Positions 12,467 through 24,370 of a stretch of 64,000 nt of DNA are shown here, piece after piece; position 1 is the stretch's first letter; every line of letters begins with the position of its first letter. The stretch is from assembly GCA_024138025.1 (NCBI GenBank), contig JAMXBD010000816.1:248001-312000 (forward strand). Reading direction: 5' to 3'. Below the pieces are notes generated by a model. It had not been told where the DNA came from and made no database searches. It saw nothing but the letters and a program-made list of their open reading frames with translations. The translations under genes were made by a program, and so were the position numbers. Source of the DNA: Combretum micranthum. Taxonomy: Eukaryota; Streptophyta; Magnoliopsida; Myrtales; Combretaceae.

Positions 12467-15400
12467 TCACCTTATTTTCATTTGCAGGAACAAGGAGCAA
12501 AAATAAAAGGAACATGGTACTTGGATAGTGGATGTTCTGGCCATATGACTGGAGATCCTTCCTTGTTCACTAGCATAGTTTGGAAAGAAAAAGGGTATGT
12601 AAGATTTGGTGATGACAGCTGTGGTAAAATCATTGGAACAGGTACAATTGGTTATCCCCCATACATGATTGAAAATGTTTCTTTAGTCAAAGGATTAAAA
12701 CACAATCTTTTAAGCATAAGTCAATTATGTGATAAAGGCTATCAAATGAATTTTGAGAAAAACAAATGTTTTGCATATAATTCTGATGGAATTAAATTAT
12801 TTGAAGGATATAGAAAAAGAAATGTATATTTAATTACTCCATCTGATATGAATGTTGAATGTTGCTTTTTGACTATGAATGATAGTATTTATGTATTGCA
12901 CAAAAAATTAGGACATGTGAATTTCAATCACTTGGAAAAATTATCTAAAAAGAATGTTGTTGTTGGTTTACCCAAAATCAATATAAAGCATAACATTAAA
13001 TGTTCAACTTGTTTAAAGAATAAAATGGTCTCAATTTCACACAAAAGCATCAATTTAATGTCAATTAAAAGACCACTTGAACTCTTACATCTTGACTTAT
13101 TTGGACCTCCTAGAACATTGAGTCTAGGAGGAAGCAAATATGGTCTTGTAATAGTGGATGATTTTTCAAGATATACTTGGGTGTTCTTTTTAAAGCATAA
13201 ATCAGAAACTTTTGAGATTTTTCAAAGATTTGCTAAACAAATACAAAATGAAAAAGGTCTTTCCATTATTTCTTTAAGAACTGATCATGGTACAGAATTT
13301 GATAATGCATCATTTATATTTTTTTTGTGAAGAACATGGAATACAACATAACTTTTCTGCTCCATATACTCCTCAACAAAATGGAGTAGTTGAAAGAAAG
13401 AATAGAACAATACAAGAGATGACACGTTCTATGTTGAATGAAAGTAAAATAGCTAAACATTTTTGGGCTGAAGTTGTTGCAACTGCATGCTATATCATGA
13501 ATAGAGTATACATTAGACCTCATACTACAAAAACATCTTATGAATTATTTCGTGGTAGAAAACCATCCATTTCATACTTTCATGTGTTTGGTTGTACATG
13601 TTTCGTGAAAAAGAATGCACATAACCTTGGAAAATTTGATGAAAGATCAGATGAAGCAATTTTTTTTGGATATTCACAACATAGTAAAGCATATCGTGTG
13701 TTTAACAAAACAACAAAAATAGTTGAAGAATCCATAAATGTAAGGTTTATTGATGTACAAGATGATTTTGATGATGATGATGTACTTGCTTTTGAGAATA
13801 AAACTAATGATGTGAATGAGAAGAAGGTTGATACAGCTGATATATATACTACTGCAATTCTACAAGAATCTGCTAAGGCAGAAGGTAACTTAAAGTTAAA
13901 TCTTGATCATTCTGAAAGCTCAAAGGCTTGGAAATATAAATCTTCACATCCACCAAGTTTAATTATTGGTGATATTGAATGTGGAACTAAAACTAAATCT
14001 AAGTTACAAGAGCTTGAAAATCATTTTGCTTTAATATCTGAAATAGAACCAAGTAATATAGATGAAGCGTTGAATGATGAAAATTGGATAAATGCTATGC
14101 ATGAAGAATTAAATCAATTTCAAAGGAAATAATGTTTGGAACTTAGTCCCTAGACCTGAAGATAAATCAATTATAGGAACTAAATGGGTATATAAGAATA
14201 AATTGAATGAAAATGGTAAAATTGTTAGAAATAACGCAAGGCTTGTAGCTAAAGGATATTCTCAAGAAGAAGGAATAGACTATGACGAAACTTATGCACC
14301 AGTTGCTAGATTGGAAGCTATAAGATTATTGCTAGCTTTTGCATGTTATAAAAATTTCAACTTATTTCAAATGGATGTAAAAAGTGCATTTTTGAATGGT
14401 TATATTAAAGAAGAAGTGTATATTGAACAACCACCAGGATTTGAGGATACATTTAAGCCTGATCATGTTTTTAAATTAAGAAAAGCTTTATATGGTTTAA
14501 AACAAGCACCAAGAGTATGGTATGAGAGACTTAGTGAATATCTCATAACTAGTGGATATCAAATAGGTACTATTGACACTACTTTATTTTTAAAATATTA
14601 CAATGATGATATAATTGTTGTACAAATATATGTTGATGATATAATTTTTTGATCTACTAATGAAAAATGTTGTCAAGAATTTGCAAAGCTTATGCAGGCT
14701 GAATTTGAAATGTCCATGATGGGAGAATTAAATTTCTTTTTGGGATTACAAATCAAGCAAACTAAGGATGGAATCTTCATTCATCAAGAGAAATATACCA
14801 AACAAATTCTGAAAAAGTTTGGATTTGAGAACTCAAAAGAAGCTGCTACACCAATGAGTTCATCTATAAGGTTAGATAGTGATTCCAAAGGTAAGAAAAT
14901 TAATGAAAAACTTTATAGAAGTTTAATTGGTTTCTTTTGTATTTGACTGCATCTAGGCCAGATATATTGTTTTTCTGTATGTATTTATGCAAGATTTCAA
15001 AGTAGTCCTACTGAAACTCATTTAAAAGCTGTTAAACGAATTTTCAAGTATATTGCTGGTACTGCAAAATTAGGAATTTGGTATCCTAAAAATGAAAATT
15101 TTGAATTAATAGGATATTCAGATGCTGATTATGCAGGATGTAAAATTGATAGAAAAAGTACTTCTGGAACTTGTCAATTTTTGGGAAATAAATTAATTTC
15201 TTGGTCTTCTAAGAAACAAAATTCAGTTGCTTTTTCTATAGCAGAAGCTGAATATGTCTCAATTGGAAATTGCTATGCACAGATTCTTTGGATAAAACAA
15301 CAATTATAAGATTTTAGATTAAAATATAAAAATATTTCAATTAAATGTGATAATACAAGTGCAATAAATTTAACAAAAAATCCCGTACATCATTCTAGGA

Positions 15401-15573
15401 CTAAACATATAGAAATTAGACATCATTTCTTAAGGGATCATGTAAATAATGGGAATATTAATATAGAATTTGTCTCAATTGAAAATCAATATGCTGATAT
15501 ATTTACTAAACCTCTGGAAAAAATGAGATTTGAATTTTTACGAAATGAAATTGGAATATGTAATCCTTTTTAA
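12467..15573 (+). pseudogene. pol of the SIRE-like element: protease, integrase, RT, RNase H
   Basis: Domains in order: aspartic protease (WYLDSGCSGHMTGD, catalytic DSG, about 12515-12556); integrase zinc-binding H-H-C-C region (HKKLGH... CSTCLKNK, about 12900-13025); integrase core with LDLFGP, RTDHGTEFDN and PQQNGVVERKNRT (about 13090-13410); reverse transcriptase from WVYKNK (about 14186) through QMDVKSAFLNG to YVDD near 14630; RNase H with SDADYAGC, SWSSKK, AEAEY and the IFTKPL end (about 15115-15515). The terminal TAA is at 15571-15573. It continues the gag frame after the TGA at 12464. Breaks are a frameshift at the T-run near 13320, another near 14128, a TGA at about 14650 just after YVDDIIF, a frameshift near 14940 and a TAA near 15307. 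It cannot encode an active polyprotein. Confidence 0.92.
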
Positions 15574-15810
15574 TTAATGATTTCAAAAGACAAAAATCAA
15601 ATTTGAATTTTCGATCTTAAAAAAAAAAACGGAGGAAAATTGGCGGTATTTCTTTTCCTTGGGAACATGCAGATGAAGTCCATCATTTCCAAACGTTCAT
15701 CTACTTAAACGTCACCTTTGATCAAAAACAAAATCACATCTTTACTCTCTTTATTCTTCATCTTTGTTCTTGATCATCCTGTTCTTCATCGTCCTTAAAA
15801 ATTTCTAACA

Positions 15811-17652
15811 ATGTCTTCAAGAAAGCCTTACCGTCTGGCTTCTAAGGGGTTTAAAACAAAACCAATAGAGGGAACCATATCAGTGGAGGATGATCCCTCA
15901 GAATCCGAAGAAACCCTTGAACAAGATCCACAATCCAAAAATGAGGAACAAGAGAAAGAAAGAAAGGTTGAGGATACTTCCTTAGAGGAACCCGTTGCTT
16001 CCTCTGACTTCTATTCAGAGAGTAGTTCAGAGACTACTCATTTGGCTCCCCAATCACAACAAAAAAGGAAGATAACTCCTCGAACATCCAAAACATCCTC
16101 TCTTGCCAAAAGACAAAAACTTACAACAAGTAAGATTCTGGAATGTTCTTTTGTTGATCTTAAATTTTTTAGGGAACATGGTTTTATTTGTGAAGAATGG
16201 CTTGGTCGAATAGGGTGTCAGAATCTATGTAGTCTTTCCGATATGGTAGATGGTTCTTTGATTTATGAATTTTATGATAATCTACAACAACTGGAAGAGT
16301 CTGTTCTGAAAACTAAAGTAAGAGGAAAAACTTTTTCTCTCAATAGGACAATTTTGATAAAATGTTTTCAGATGAGTGATCAAAAGGATGACACAAGGAT
16401 ACTGCAATATGATCGAAAATCATTGTATAAAGAGCTAAATGATGGGGTTGGCGATTTTGTGGAAAAAGACATATTCTCAACTGAATTTGAATTAATTGTG
16501 CATTTGCTTCACAAGCTCATTGTTGACTGCATTCTTCCTAAGAATGGCAGTACAATAACCATTTCGAAAGAGGAGGCCATTGTTATATTAGCCATGAAGA
16601 AAAATTTGAAACTTGATATGGCTGGGATGATTTTGCGTCATATTTGGAGGACTAGAAATAATAGGCCATATGGAAATATGCTGATGAAGTTATTTGAGTT
16701 TAAGAAAATACATATTTCAAAAAAAATCCCAAAGTTTCTATTTCATTAAAGAAGATAGGTGAAACTAATCTCAAGAAAATGGGGATACAAGTGGTAGATT
16801 ATTTTTGGTTTTCTAAAGATGGTTCATGGTATCTTAATCCTCAGTTTAGTAAAAGTAAATTTGATTGGGAAAAGATTAGATCTATTGCTGAGGGGGAGAT
16901 AGTCTATCAGGCAGAAGGTTCCTCAGAAAGAACAAAGACAAAGGAAGAGAAGGAGAAAACCTCAAAAAGGAAGGGAAAAGAACAAATGGAAGAAAAGAAG
17001 GGAAGAAGATATTCTATAAGGACAGGAGGCAAATTCGAGATTAAAGAAGGTGAAAGGAAGACTCATGATAATGACTCAGAAAGTGAGTCAGAAAGAAGGA
17101 CTTATTTTGATCCGAGAGGTGAATCTTCCCATTCCTCGATTCGAATGAACGTTGAAAAGCTCATCAATGAACACTTCGAGTCATTCAAGAAATCTCTAAT
17201 AGAATCTATTCTTGATTCTATTAAAGATATTTGTGTTGATCGTGAGTCTAGTCATCCTCATCTTTCATCACCTCGAGCTCCACCTGCTTTTGGCTCCCCT
17301 GCTGAACCAACTAATATGCATTCTTCTCCTATACATGAAGATGTTGCCTCCGTTTGATCAATTTGAGAATGCCACATTTCCAGCTATACCTGTTTCTTCT
17401 TCTTCTCCTGCAGAGGATTCTCTTACTCCCTTGGCTATTCTTTCTTCTGATCCATTTGCAAATTCGTCTTCATCTCATCAACCATCTGAAGTGGAGGTCA
17501 TAACATCAATTCTAAATTTTCTTCAACTCCACAATCTGGTCCCAACACAGATTCCACCAATTATCCCTCCAGCAAGACAAGTTTTTCGCCAAAGAAGAAT
17601 AATGAAGGCTCAAAAGAAAGGCTTTTATTTACCTTATAAGAAAGACAATTGA
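15811..17652 (+). pseudogene. Additional ORF downstream of pol (Sirevirus-type 3' ORF)
   Basis: Three consecutive frames (15811-16749, 16779-17357, then to 17652) read as one interrupted protein in the pol direction. The N-terminus (about residues 1-105) is Ser/Glu/Lys-rich and looks disordered. The middle (about residues 110-310) contains FFREHGF... LYEFYDNL-like and RGKTFSLNRTIL segments, resembling the 'putative plant transposon protein' domain found in extra ORFs of plant retroelements. The second part is strongly charged (KEEKEKTSKRKGKEQ). The last part is Ser/Pro-rich and ends LPYKKDN. I see no signal peptide or clear membrane segment, so calling it envelope-like rests only on position. 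There is a separate untranslated gap of about 240 bp after pol. Frameshifts lie near 16750 and 17345. Confidence 0.7.
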
Positions 17653-17769
17653 TTTTATTTTCTAATGACATTGTTTCAAGACTCATTTTTTTTTTGTCTG
17701 TTATATTTGACTTCTTGATGATCATTGCATCTGCATATTTTCTCCTTTTTATCTCTTTTGTGATGTTAA

Positions 17770-18033
17770 TAAAAAGGGGGAGAATGGTTAGAGCACAATA
17801 AAAATATTTTTGCTGCTGATGATGTTGCTGATGTTCTGTGGATGTTCTAATGTTCTGTAATTTGTTACTACCGATATGAATACTATTAATATGTTGCGGA
17901 AAAAGAAAATACTTATGCTGTTGTAAAAATTTTTTTTTTTTGCTGCTGTTGCTTAATTTTTTTTAAGTTCACAAGTAGTTGTTTCAACAAAAATATTTTT
18001 GTGGGGTTTTGTTATCATAAAAAATGGGGAGAA
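17770..18033 (+). other. Two polypurine tracts before the right LTR
   Basis: AAAAAGGGGGAGAATGG (from 17771) and a second tract AAAAAATGGGGAGAA (18019-18033) that directly abuts the right LTR. The proximal one is the functional plus-strand primer by position. Multiple polypurine tracts in this interval are a known Sirevirus hallmark. Between them is T/G-rich sequence with GATGTTGCTGATGTTCTG repeats and no gene. Confidence 0.8.
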
Positions 18034-19557
18034 TGTTGATTTCTCTCAAGAGATGATTTTGATGATAACAAAAAGAGTTAAATGTTTCTCATATAATTTG
18101 TTTAAGTGTGCAGCAATGAATGTTAGCAATATAGAATCATATCAGAATGTTTTTCAGAAGGATAAATGTTTTTTAAGCATGATAATACATCAGAAGGTAA
18201 CTCAAAGACTTGGACATAGAGAGAATAACTTTTCAGAAGGAAACTCAGAAGGTACAAGAACTGCACAAAATCAAGTGAATTCAAACGTGATTTAGATTTT
18301 GAAGACCTAGCTCCAAATGTTGAGCATAAATTGGGTGTTATACTCAATGTGTTCCACAAAGTTGGATTAAATCCATGGGGCTTATTTTTTAAAATCATTT
18401 GAAGGAACACGAAAATTCTATCGAAGGAAATAAACATTCAATTTCAAGAAGCTAAATCTAATTTTTATCAAAAGTAAATTTTTAAGGAGCAAGTTAGTTT
18501 GTGTAATGAGAAGGATTTACAAAGTCAGAATTTTATGGATTATGTCCAAATTATTCACGCAAAACAGGAAGATGAGCATGAACAGTGGATAACGTGCAGT
18601 AATTCAACACGGTTAAGTTCAAGTCCGATTTTATAGTTTTTAGATAACCATATCAGTTGAAAGATATTTATATTATCATCTGAAGATGGATTATGAAGAT
18701 AAATTCAAGATTTCAAATTCAAATTAAGTCAATTGAAGATAAGTTGAAGCTGATATCTCGGAAGTAAACAAGCTAATCTTTCGGACGGAAAATCTGGTAG
18801 AATTAATCCATTGATTGTCTAGCCGTTGCAGTTGTGAGAATAAAAAAAAAAAAAAGAGAAGAACGAGGCAGAAGACAGAAAAACTCAGAACAACAAGAAC
18901 ACGAAAACTCAGAAAGTTCAAAAAGCATTCATACGAAAACTATTAAATTTTACTGTTCATTGAGCAAAAAGTTGAGGAAACTCAAATTTTATATTCCTCT
19001 TGATTTGATTTTACTCTTTGTCAACTGAGACTTACAAGTAGGCTTAGTTGATTGATTGTTTGTGAGAATCAAGCTAAGTGAATTGTAGCCAAAAGATTGG
19101 CAAATACTTCTTGTAACTTCTTTGATTTGATTGGATAGTGGAACATAACCGGTGAGGAGTACCGGGACCCTGGCTTGGAGCTAGAAGAGAGGATTGACGC
19201 ACAAGGCGGAACCTCTATACATCGATTTGCAATCTCTTCTTTATCTCTCTTTATTTTCGAATTTAATTGTTTATATTTAATATATGTGTTATTTACTCAG
19301 AAAGTTAATCAGAGAGTAAATTGTTAACATTTTTCTTACTTAGAGAGTTAGGCAGAAGGTTTACAATTTTGAAAGTGTTGTTTCAATTTTAATCCGAATT
19401 TTTCTTTAAAGCTTTTATTTGTCAAGATTATTATCTTAAGAAAGTTTTAAAGTCATTTTAGTTGAATAACCAAGTGGAGTGAATTTTTTTTAAATTTTGA
19501 AAAGTAAATTAGATAACCAATTCGCCCCCCATCTTGGTTATCTTTTCGGGACCAACA
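18034..19557 (+). repeat. Right LTR of the SIRE-like copia element
   Basis: 1,524 bp, TGTTGATTTCTC to GGGACCAACA, followed immediately by the target duplication GGTAT (19558-19562). Compared with the left LTR it shows scattered substitutions (for example TCAGAATGTTTTTCAG for TCAGAAAGTTTATCAG near 18150) and small indels such as a shorter A-run near 18841. Confidence 0.93.
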
Positions 19558-21522
19558 GGTATGCATGTCAATTTCATTATAAGATCATGGCATATTAATT
19601 TACGATTTAAGGGCGATTACAGATATTGTAGACACTTCAATTCTATACTAAATCATACAATATTTACCACATTTCCATTTCGATATTCTTATCATTGATT
19701 CAATCAATTCGAGTTCACATACATATTCCAATTTTATCTTGCCCTCATCTGGTGCCATTATCATTACAAGCACAATCATAAGCATATAATTTAAAGATAG
19801 TGAACTCACTCGGCCATGGTCTCCGGTCTAATGGTAGTGATCCAGAACACGAATTTCACCCGATCCAAAAATCACCTAAACGAAAGAAACACCCCTATGA
19901 CTATTTCATATCATAACTAATTCCAACTTTTCAAATAAAACTCTATGAGTTCGTAATTTTTGTGATAATTGGAAATTCCAACCTAAAACGACCATAACTT
20001 GGTCATTTTAACACGGAATTTCGTAAATAAGCTATCGATTTCTATCTACTTCAAAAAATCTATCTATTTATGATGTTATTACTAAGTTTTGAAAAATTTT
20101 AGGTCTCAGAATTTTCGGATCAGATCTGATCAGTAACTAAAATTTGCATTATTTCTATCAAGTAGATTATATGTACATGCAATATCTACAAGTTATGATC
20201 ATGAATGTCATGATATGAGCTATCTACATGTAAATCCTTCATGATTTTTTATTAAAAAGAATTTTGTGAAAACTTTCACCTTGCTATAATGTCACGAACA
20301 CTTGTTTGAGAAAACTAGCTTTATTCCTTTGAAAATCATGCATATTTCTATTATGATAAGGCCTTGATGACCTATATACCTAATACCTTCATTATCTAAA
20401 TAATTTTATTCATTTTAAGGTTGGAAAATAGATGTTTTAAGGTAAGTTTTGCCTAGTGATGAATTTTACATAATTTTTGGAAAAGAAAATATTGTTTGAT
20501 TTTAGTTAGAAAACTTTTCCTTTGTTTTAAATTTCTACTTTGATAAAACACATTTACTCTTATAAAAATCAAGTCTTTATTATATCTATTCCCTAAGACT
20601 TTTATTTTTCCATTAAAATACTCATTTTGACATTTGGAATTAGGTGTTTAAATGTGGATCTTTTTTAGATCCGAATTTCGGGAAATTGTTTTTGAGATTG
20701 TTTTTTTTTGTGAAAACTCATTTAATCCTTCTAAAATTAAGTCCTAATCAAACCTACTTCCTAACGTTTTCATTTCTTTAATAAAACTCTTATTTTAGGG
20801 TGGGAAAATAGGTGTTTTCTTGGCATTAAACTCTAGTTACGAATTTCAACATTTTTGTTGGTGTTGAAACATACATTCTAACTTAACTTTTATAACCTTC
20901 TTCTTGTTTTGAAAATTTCTCTTAATAAAACTAAGCTTATCTTATAAAAAATACTCATTTATGATACCTATCACCTAAGCCCTTCATTTTACATGTAAAA
21001 CCTTCATTTTGAAGTTGGAAAATATGTTTTCTAAATGGTTCTTTCTCAAGATCCGAATTTTAAAAATCATTTTTTGATAGAAACAAAATGGATCTTGAGT
21101 TTTGATCAACACCTTCGTTAAGACTTTCATGTAGCAAGACTTTCATGCATGTAAAACAAATAGCAATGTTATTTTAACTACTATAAACAAGTAGATCTAC
21201 TATATTACTCATGCTATGAATGTAAATGCATCATGAACAATATGTAGGTGAGAATAATCATGAAATATATGCACAAAATTTCTATATGAACAATATATAA
21301 CCATAATATAGCAAAATAATAGAATATCAATTTTAATAGCAAGATCTATACATTGTAATGGCAAGAATATCATGTTTTAGTGGTTCCACATCCCTAGGAT
21401 AAAGCTCATGGGGATTTTTGGTGGAATCACATATGTATGACATTGCCATTACATGTTTCTATAGTGGTAGGGTCAAGATCTATTACTTATTTAGTGTTTG
21501 GAGTAAGAAAACTTGAAGAAAA

Positions 21523-21545
21523 TTTTGGTGTGTGTGTGTGTGTGA
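21523..21545. repeat. (TG)n microsatellite
   Basis: Alternating GT/TG units in the T1 LTR, followed by GA-rich runs to about 21575. A simple-sequence repeat with no other assigned role. Confidence 0.8.
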
Positions 21546-22516
21546 GGGAGAGAAGCTCACGACAAAGAGGGAGAGAGAGAAAAGAGAAAAACTTTCCAAA
21601 AGTTTGATTTATAAGAAATGAGGAAAAGTGAAAAAGTGAGAGGTGAAAAAGATATTATATAGGAAAATAATTTAAGGTTTTGTTTGATTATTTAATAGAA
21701 GAAAAACAAAACAAATTGTGGCCTATGTGGCGGGGATGGGTGTTGTTTCACATCTGTTCTAAGAGAGGGAGAGAGAGAGTGTGTGTTCAATTTGATTTGT
21801 GTAATAAAATTCAAACTTACTAAGTTGTTTGAGTACAAAATATATATTGGAAAGGTAAATTTGTAAGGAAGTGATGTAAAATTGTAAGAATAGGTTGTAA
21901 GGATGTAAGAATAGGGTATGGGTGGTTGTACTTGATGAATAGTGTGAAAGAAGGCAAAAAAGTTGATTAGGTAATTAAATTACTGGTAGTAATGAAAATA
22001 CGATAAAATGCTTATAACTGTAACTTTTATAATCCGAAAAATTATATAACTTATATATTTAAAAATATTATGAAATTACGAATCTAAAGGTACTAATATC
22101 ATATTTTTAATATCCCGAGCCCCCGAACATGCTTTTTAAGGTCTGTATCCAATCGGGCTCAACATAGGTCAAAAATCTACTCATCTGATATGGTTAAACA
22201 TCCTAATATTAATATGAGCCAATCTACACTTTTCACTCATATTTCAACTTCTTGGATTAAGAACACGGGATTGTCAGATCTAAACTACTAGGGTTTCCTG
22301 AGGTTTTGTTGACTTAGGGTTTCCGGTTGACTTTCTGATTTAGGGTTTTACTTTGGAGTTAACTCATTCCTATTCTTCTGGGGTTTCATTCATGGCATTA
22401 TCGGACATAAGGTTTCCAGGTCCGATTGGTCTAGAGGTATTCTTTTAGGGTTTCGGTTTCCAGTTTTAAGTTTTCTAAAATCAAACCTAGGTTTGCTAAG
22501 AAAATGAGGGTTTATA

Positions 22517-24370
22517 ACCTACCCCCCTTAAACAGAGTTGTGTCCGCAAAAATGAAACTTACATATCCCCTTTTAAATCAAATCAATATACTTACTCTGA
22601 ATTTCCTTTTTTAGTCTCTTAAATAGTCTCCTCAGTTTCATGGTTCTTCTTTAATACTTTCACTTACCGAGTCTCTTGGCTATGCAACCTTTGCGTTCTC
22701 ACATCTGTGTCTAGCACTAGATGTTCTCGTGAGTGAGGTTTCTTTTAACTAAACGGTTTTCAGCTCCATGATCATTTCCGAGCTTGGTACATATTTCCTT
22801 AGTACCAAATCATAAGACGCATGGCATGTTCCTTCTTTTACCATGCCGTTCTACTTTATTAACTGCCTCTGTGTCTTAAGCTTGACTCATTGTTAAGCTT
22901 TTCTATGTCATCCTAAGACAGAGGTGTCTTATGACGCTGTCCATTCAAGGTTTCATAGAGTGGCACCCAACTGATCTGTGATAGCTATCATCACAAGTAA
23001 GTCTCAATTGGCAGTATGTGATTATTTTAGTTACCCTTGAACCTTTGAAACACATGCTTTCAACTCGCTTTCTAAAGTTTGAATTATCCACTCAGGCTGT
23101 CCATTGGTATGAGGGTGATAAACGATGCTAAGCTATATCTCGTATCCAAACTCTTTCGTAACTTCATCAGGACCCATAAATTTTGGGTCTCGATCTGGTA
23201 TAATCCTCGTGGGTGTATCATGTAGCCGCACTACTCCTTAGTAGACGTAGCTAGCTTGTAAGGTGTGTGACGTTGATTGGCAAAGAGGGTGCTGTCTTGA
23301 TTAATCGATCCATGGCCACCATACTGTATCGCAACCTTTTGGAGTCTTTGGGATGACCTTTCTTGAAATCCATAGACATCTAATCCCATTCTCATTTGAG
23401 CATAGACAAAAGCCTTAGTATTTTGCATGACCGTCGGTGTTTTATTTTCGCCCATTTACATGTCGTACATTCCATTACACACTTCGCTATATTCCCCTTC
23501 GTACTATCCCATCAGTAGTGACCTTACTCAAACTTTCCTTCTCAATTCCTCAATCCTCCGTTACATATAGTTGTCCTTTCCTTCCGACCACATCCTCCCT
23601 GTCCATTACAAGTTCAGACTATTTTTTTTTTAGCCTCCTTGATTTTCTTAACCAAGGTTAGTTCCAACATTAAATTGGATATCTCTAACTCTGTACCTTG
23701 CCTAGTGAATTTAAATCCTCAATTCCACCAATTCCCTTATTAGTTCTTTTTGGCTTATGACTAATGTAGTCACTTTTCCCTAACTTTTCCTGTACCATAA
23801 TTAATTTTCGGGTCATTATCTTTGAGCAACTCCAACCATCCTCTTTGTCTCACATTTAATTCCTTTTGTGTAAATAGATACCTAGAGCTTTTATGGTTTG
23901 TTACATATATCTCACATTATTGTCCATATATAAAGTGCCTCCAAGGTTCCAAAGCAGAGACAATTGCAGCAAACTCCTACTCATGCGTAGGATAGTCCTG
24001 CTCGTGGGGTCTTAATTATCAGAAACTATAAGCAATGACTTTTCCTTCCTCCATTAATACATATTCAAGGCCATTCCCTACAGTGTCACTATGCATCGTA
24101 TGGGATTTCTACGGGTCTATCAAAATCAAGATTAGTGCTGATATCCACAGTTATTTTTAATTCTTGGAAGCTTTACTCCTGTTTCTATCCATACCGTTCC
24201 TTATTCCTCCGTGTTAATTAGAGATAGAGCCTAGCTATTGTTCCAAAAGGAAAAATATTTTACCAACTTGTATCCGTTATCAGCTTATTCCAAAAGATTC
24301 TTATCCAGGTCACCATCTAGGGTTATCTCCACTCTACCATGGTTGTGATCTTCTCAGATCGTCTAAAGAT
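22517..24370 (-). pseudogene. Chromovirus pol remnant: RNase H and integrase, with polypurine tract
   Basis: This is the 3' half of a minus-strand Tekay/Del-like pol, read from high to low coordinates. RNase H lies around 24090-23780, with the GKVIAYSF word, an EFAAIVSALE word, W-RH-IYG and a [14 protein letters not shown] sequence. Integrase follows around 23455-22780, with a GLDVMDF word, VRLHDTPTRI, DRDPKF, YHPHTNGQPE and IQTLESELKACV in different frames. At 22517-22530 the minus strand reads AAGGGGGGTAGGT, the polypurine tract next to the T1 LTR. Many stops and frameshifts are present; I found no long open frame. The FHPQTDGQ-type motif being readable as YHPHTNGQ gives firm family identity. 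Confidence 0.75.

Larger units (their letters stand above)
4726..19557 (+). mobile_element. SIRE-like Ty1/copia retrotransposon with extra 3' ORF and a nested LTR
   Basis: This is a full-length 14,832-bp element with near-identical LTRs (4726-6251 and 18034-19557), TG...CA ends and the 5-bp target duplication GGTAT at 4721-4725 and 19558-19562. The order is LTR, tRNA-Met primer site, gag, protease, integrase, reverse transcriptase, RNase H, an additional ORF, polypurine tracts, LTR. Integrase before RT defines copia. The extra ORF after pol, the long gag with zinc knuckles and the repeated AAAGGGGGAGA tract match what is known of Sireviruses. Without the nested 4,319-bp LTR and its duplicated 5 bp, the element would be about 10.5 kb. 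Stops and frameshifts in every ORF make it non-autonomous. It sits inside T1, so it is younger than that element. Confidence 0.93.
3897..22516 (-). mobile_element. 3' LTR of minus-strand chromovirus (family T, copy T1), split by a copia element
   Basis: On the plus strand this LTR starts TGTCACACCCC at 3897 and ends GGGTTTATA at 22516, a decayed form of the GGTTTACA seen in other copies. Read on the minus strand it would run TGTAAACC to GTGACA. It is interrupted by a complete copia element (4726-19557); removing that leaves about 3.8 kb. Across the break it matches copy T3: AATGTGACTCA before the insertion and ATGCATG after it, as near 29221-29260. A motif like TTCCAACTTAAAATGG is shared with the other T copies (about 8885, 29665, 59636). 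At 22517-22530 a minus-strand polypurine tract adjoins, linking this LTR to the degraded gag-pol at 22.5-26.0 kb. Confidence 0.8.

Noticed and set aside
15811..17652. Naming the copia 3' ORF an envelope gene
   Set aside because: Position alone supports it; no signal peptide, cleavage site or membrane segment was seen.
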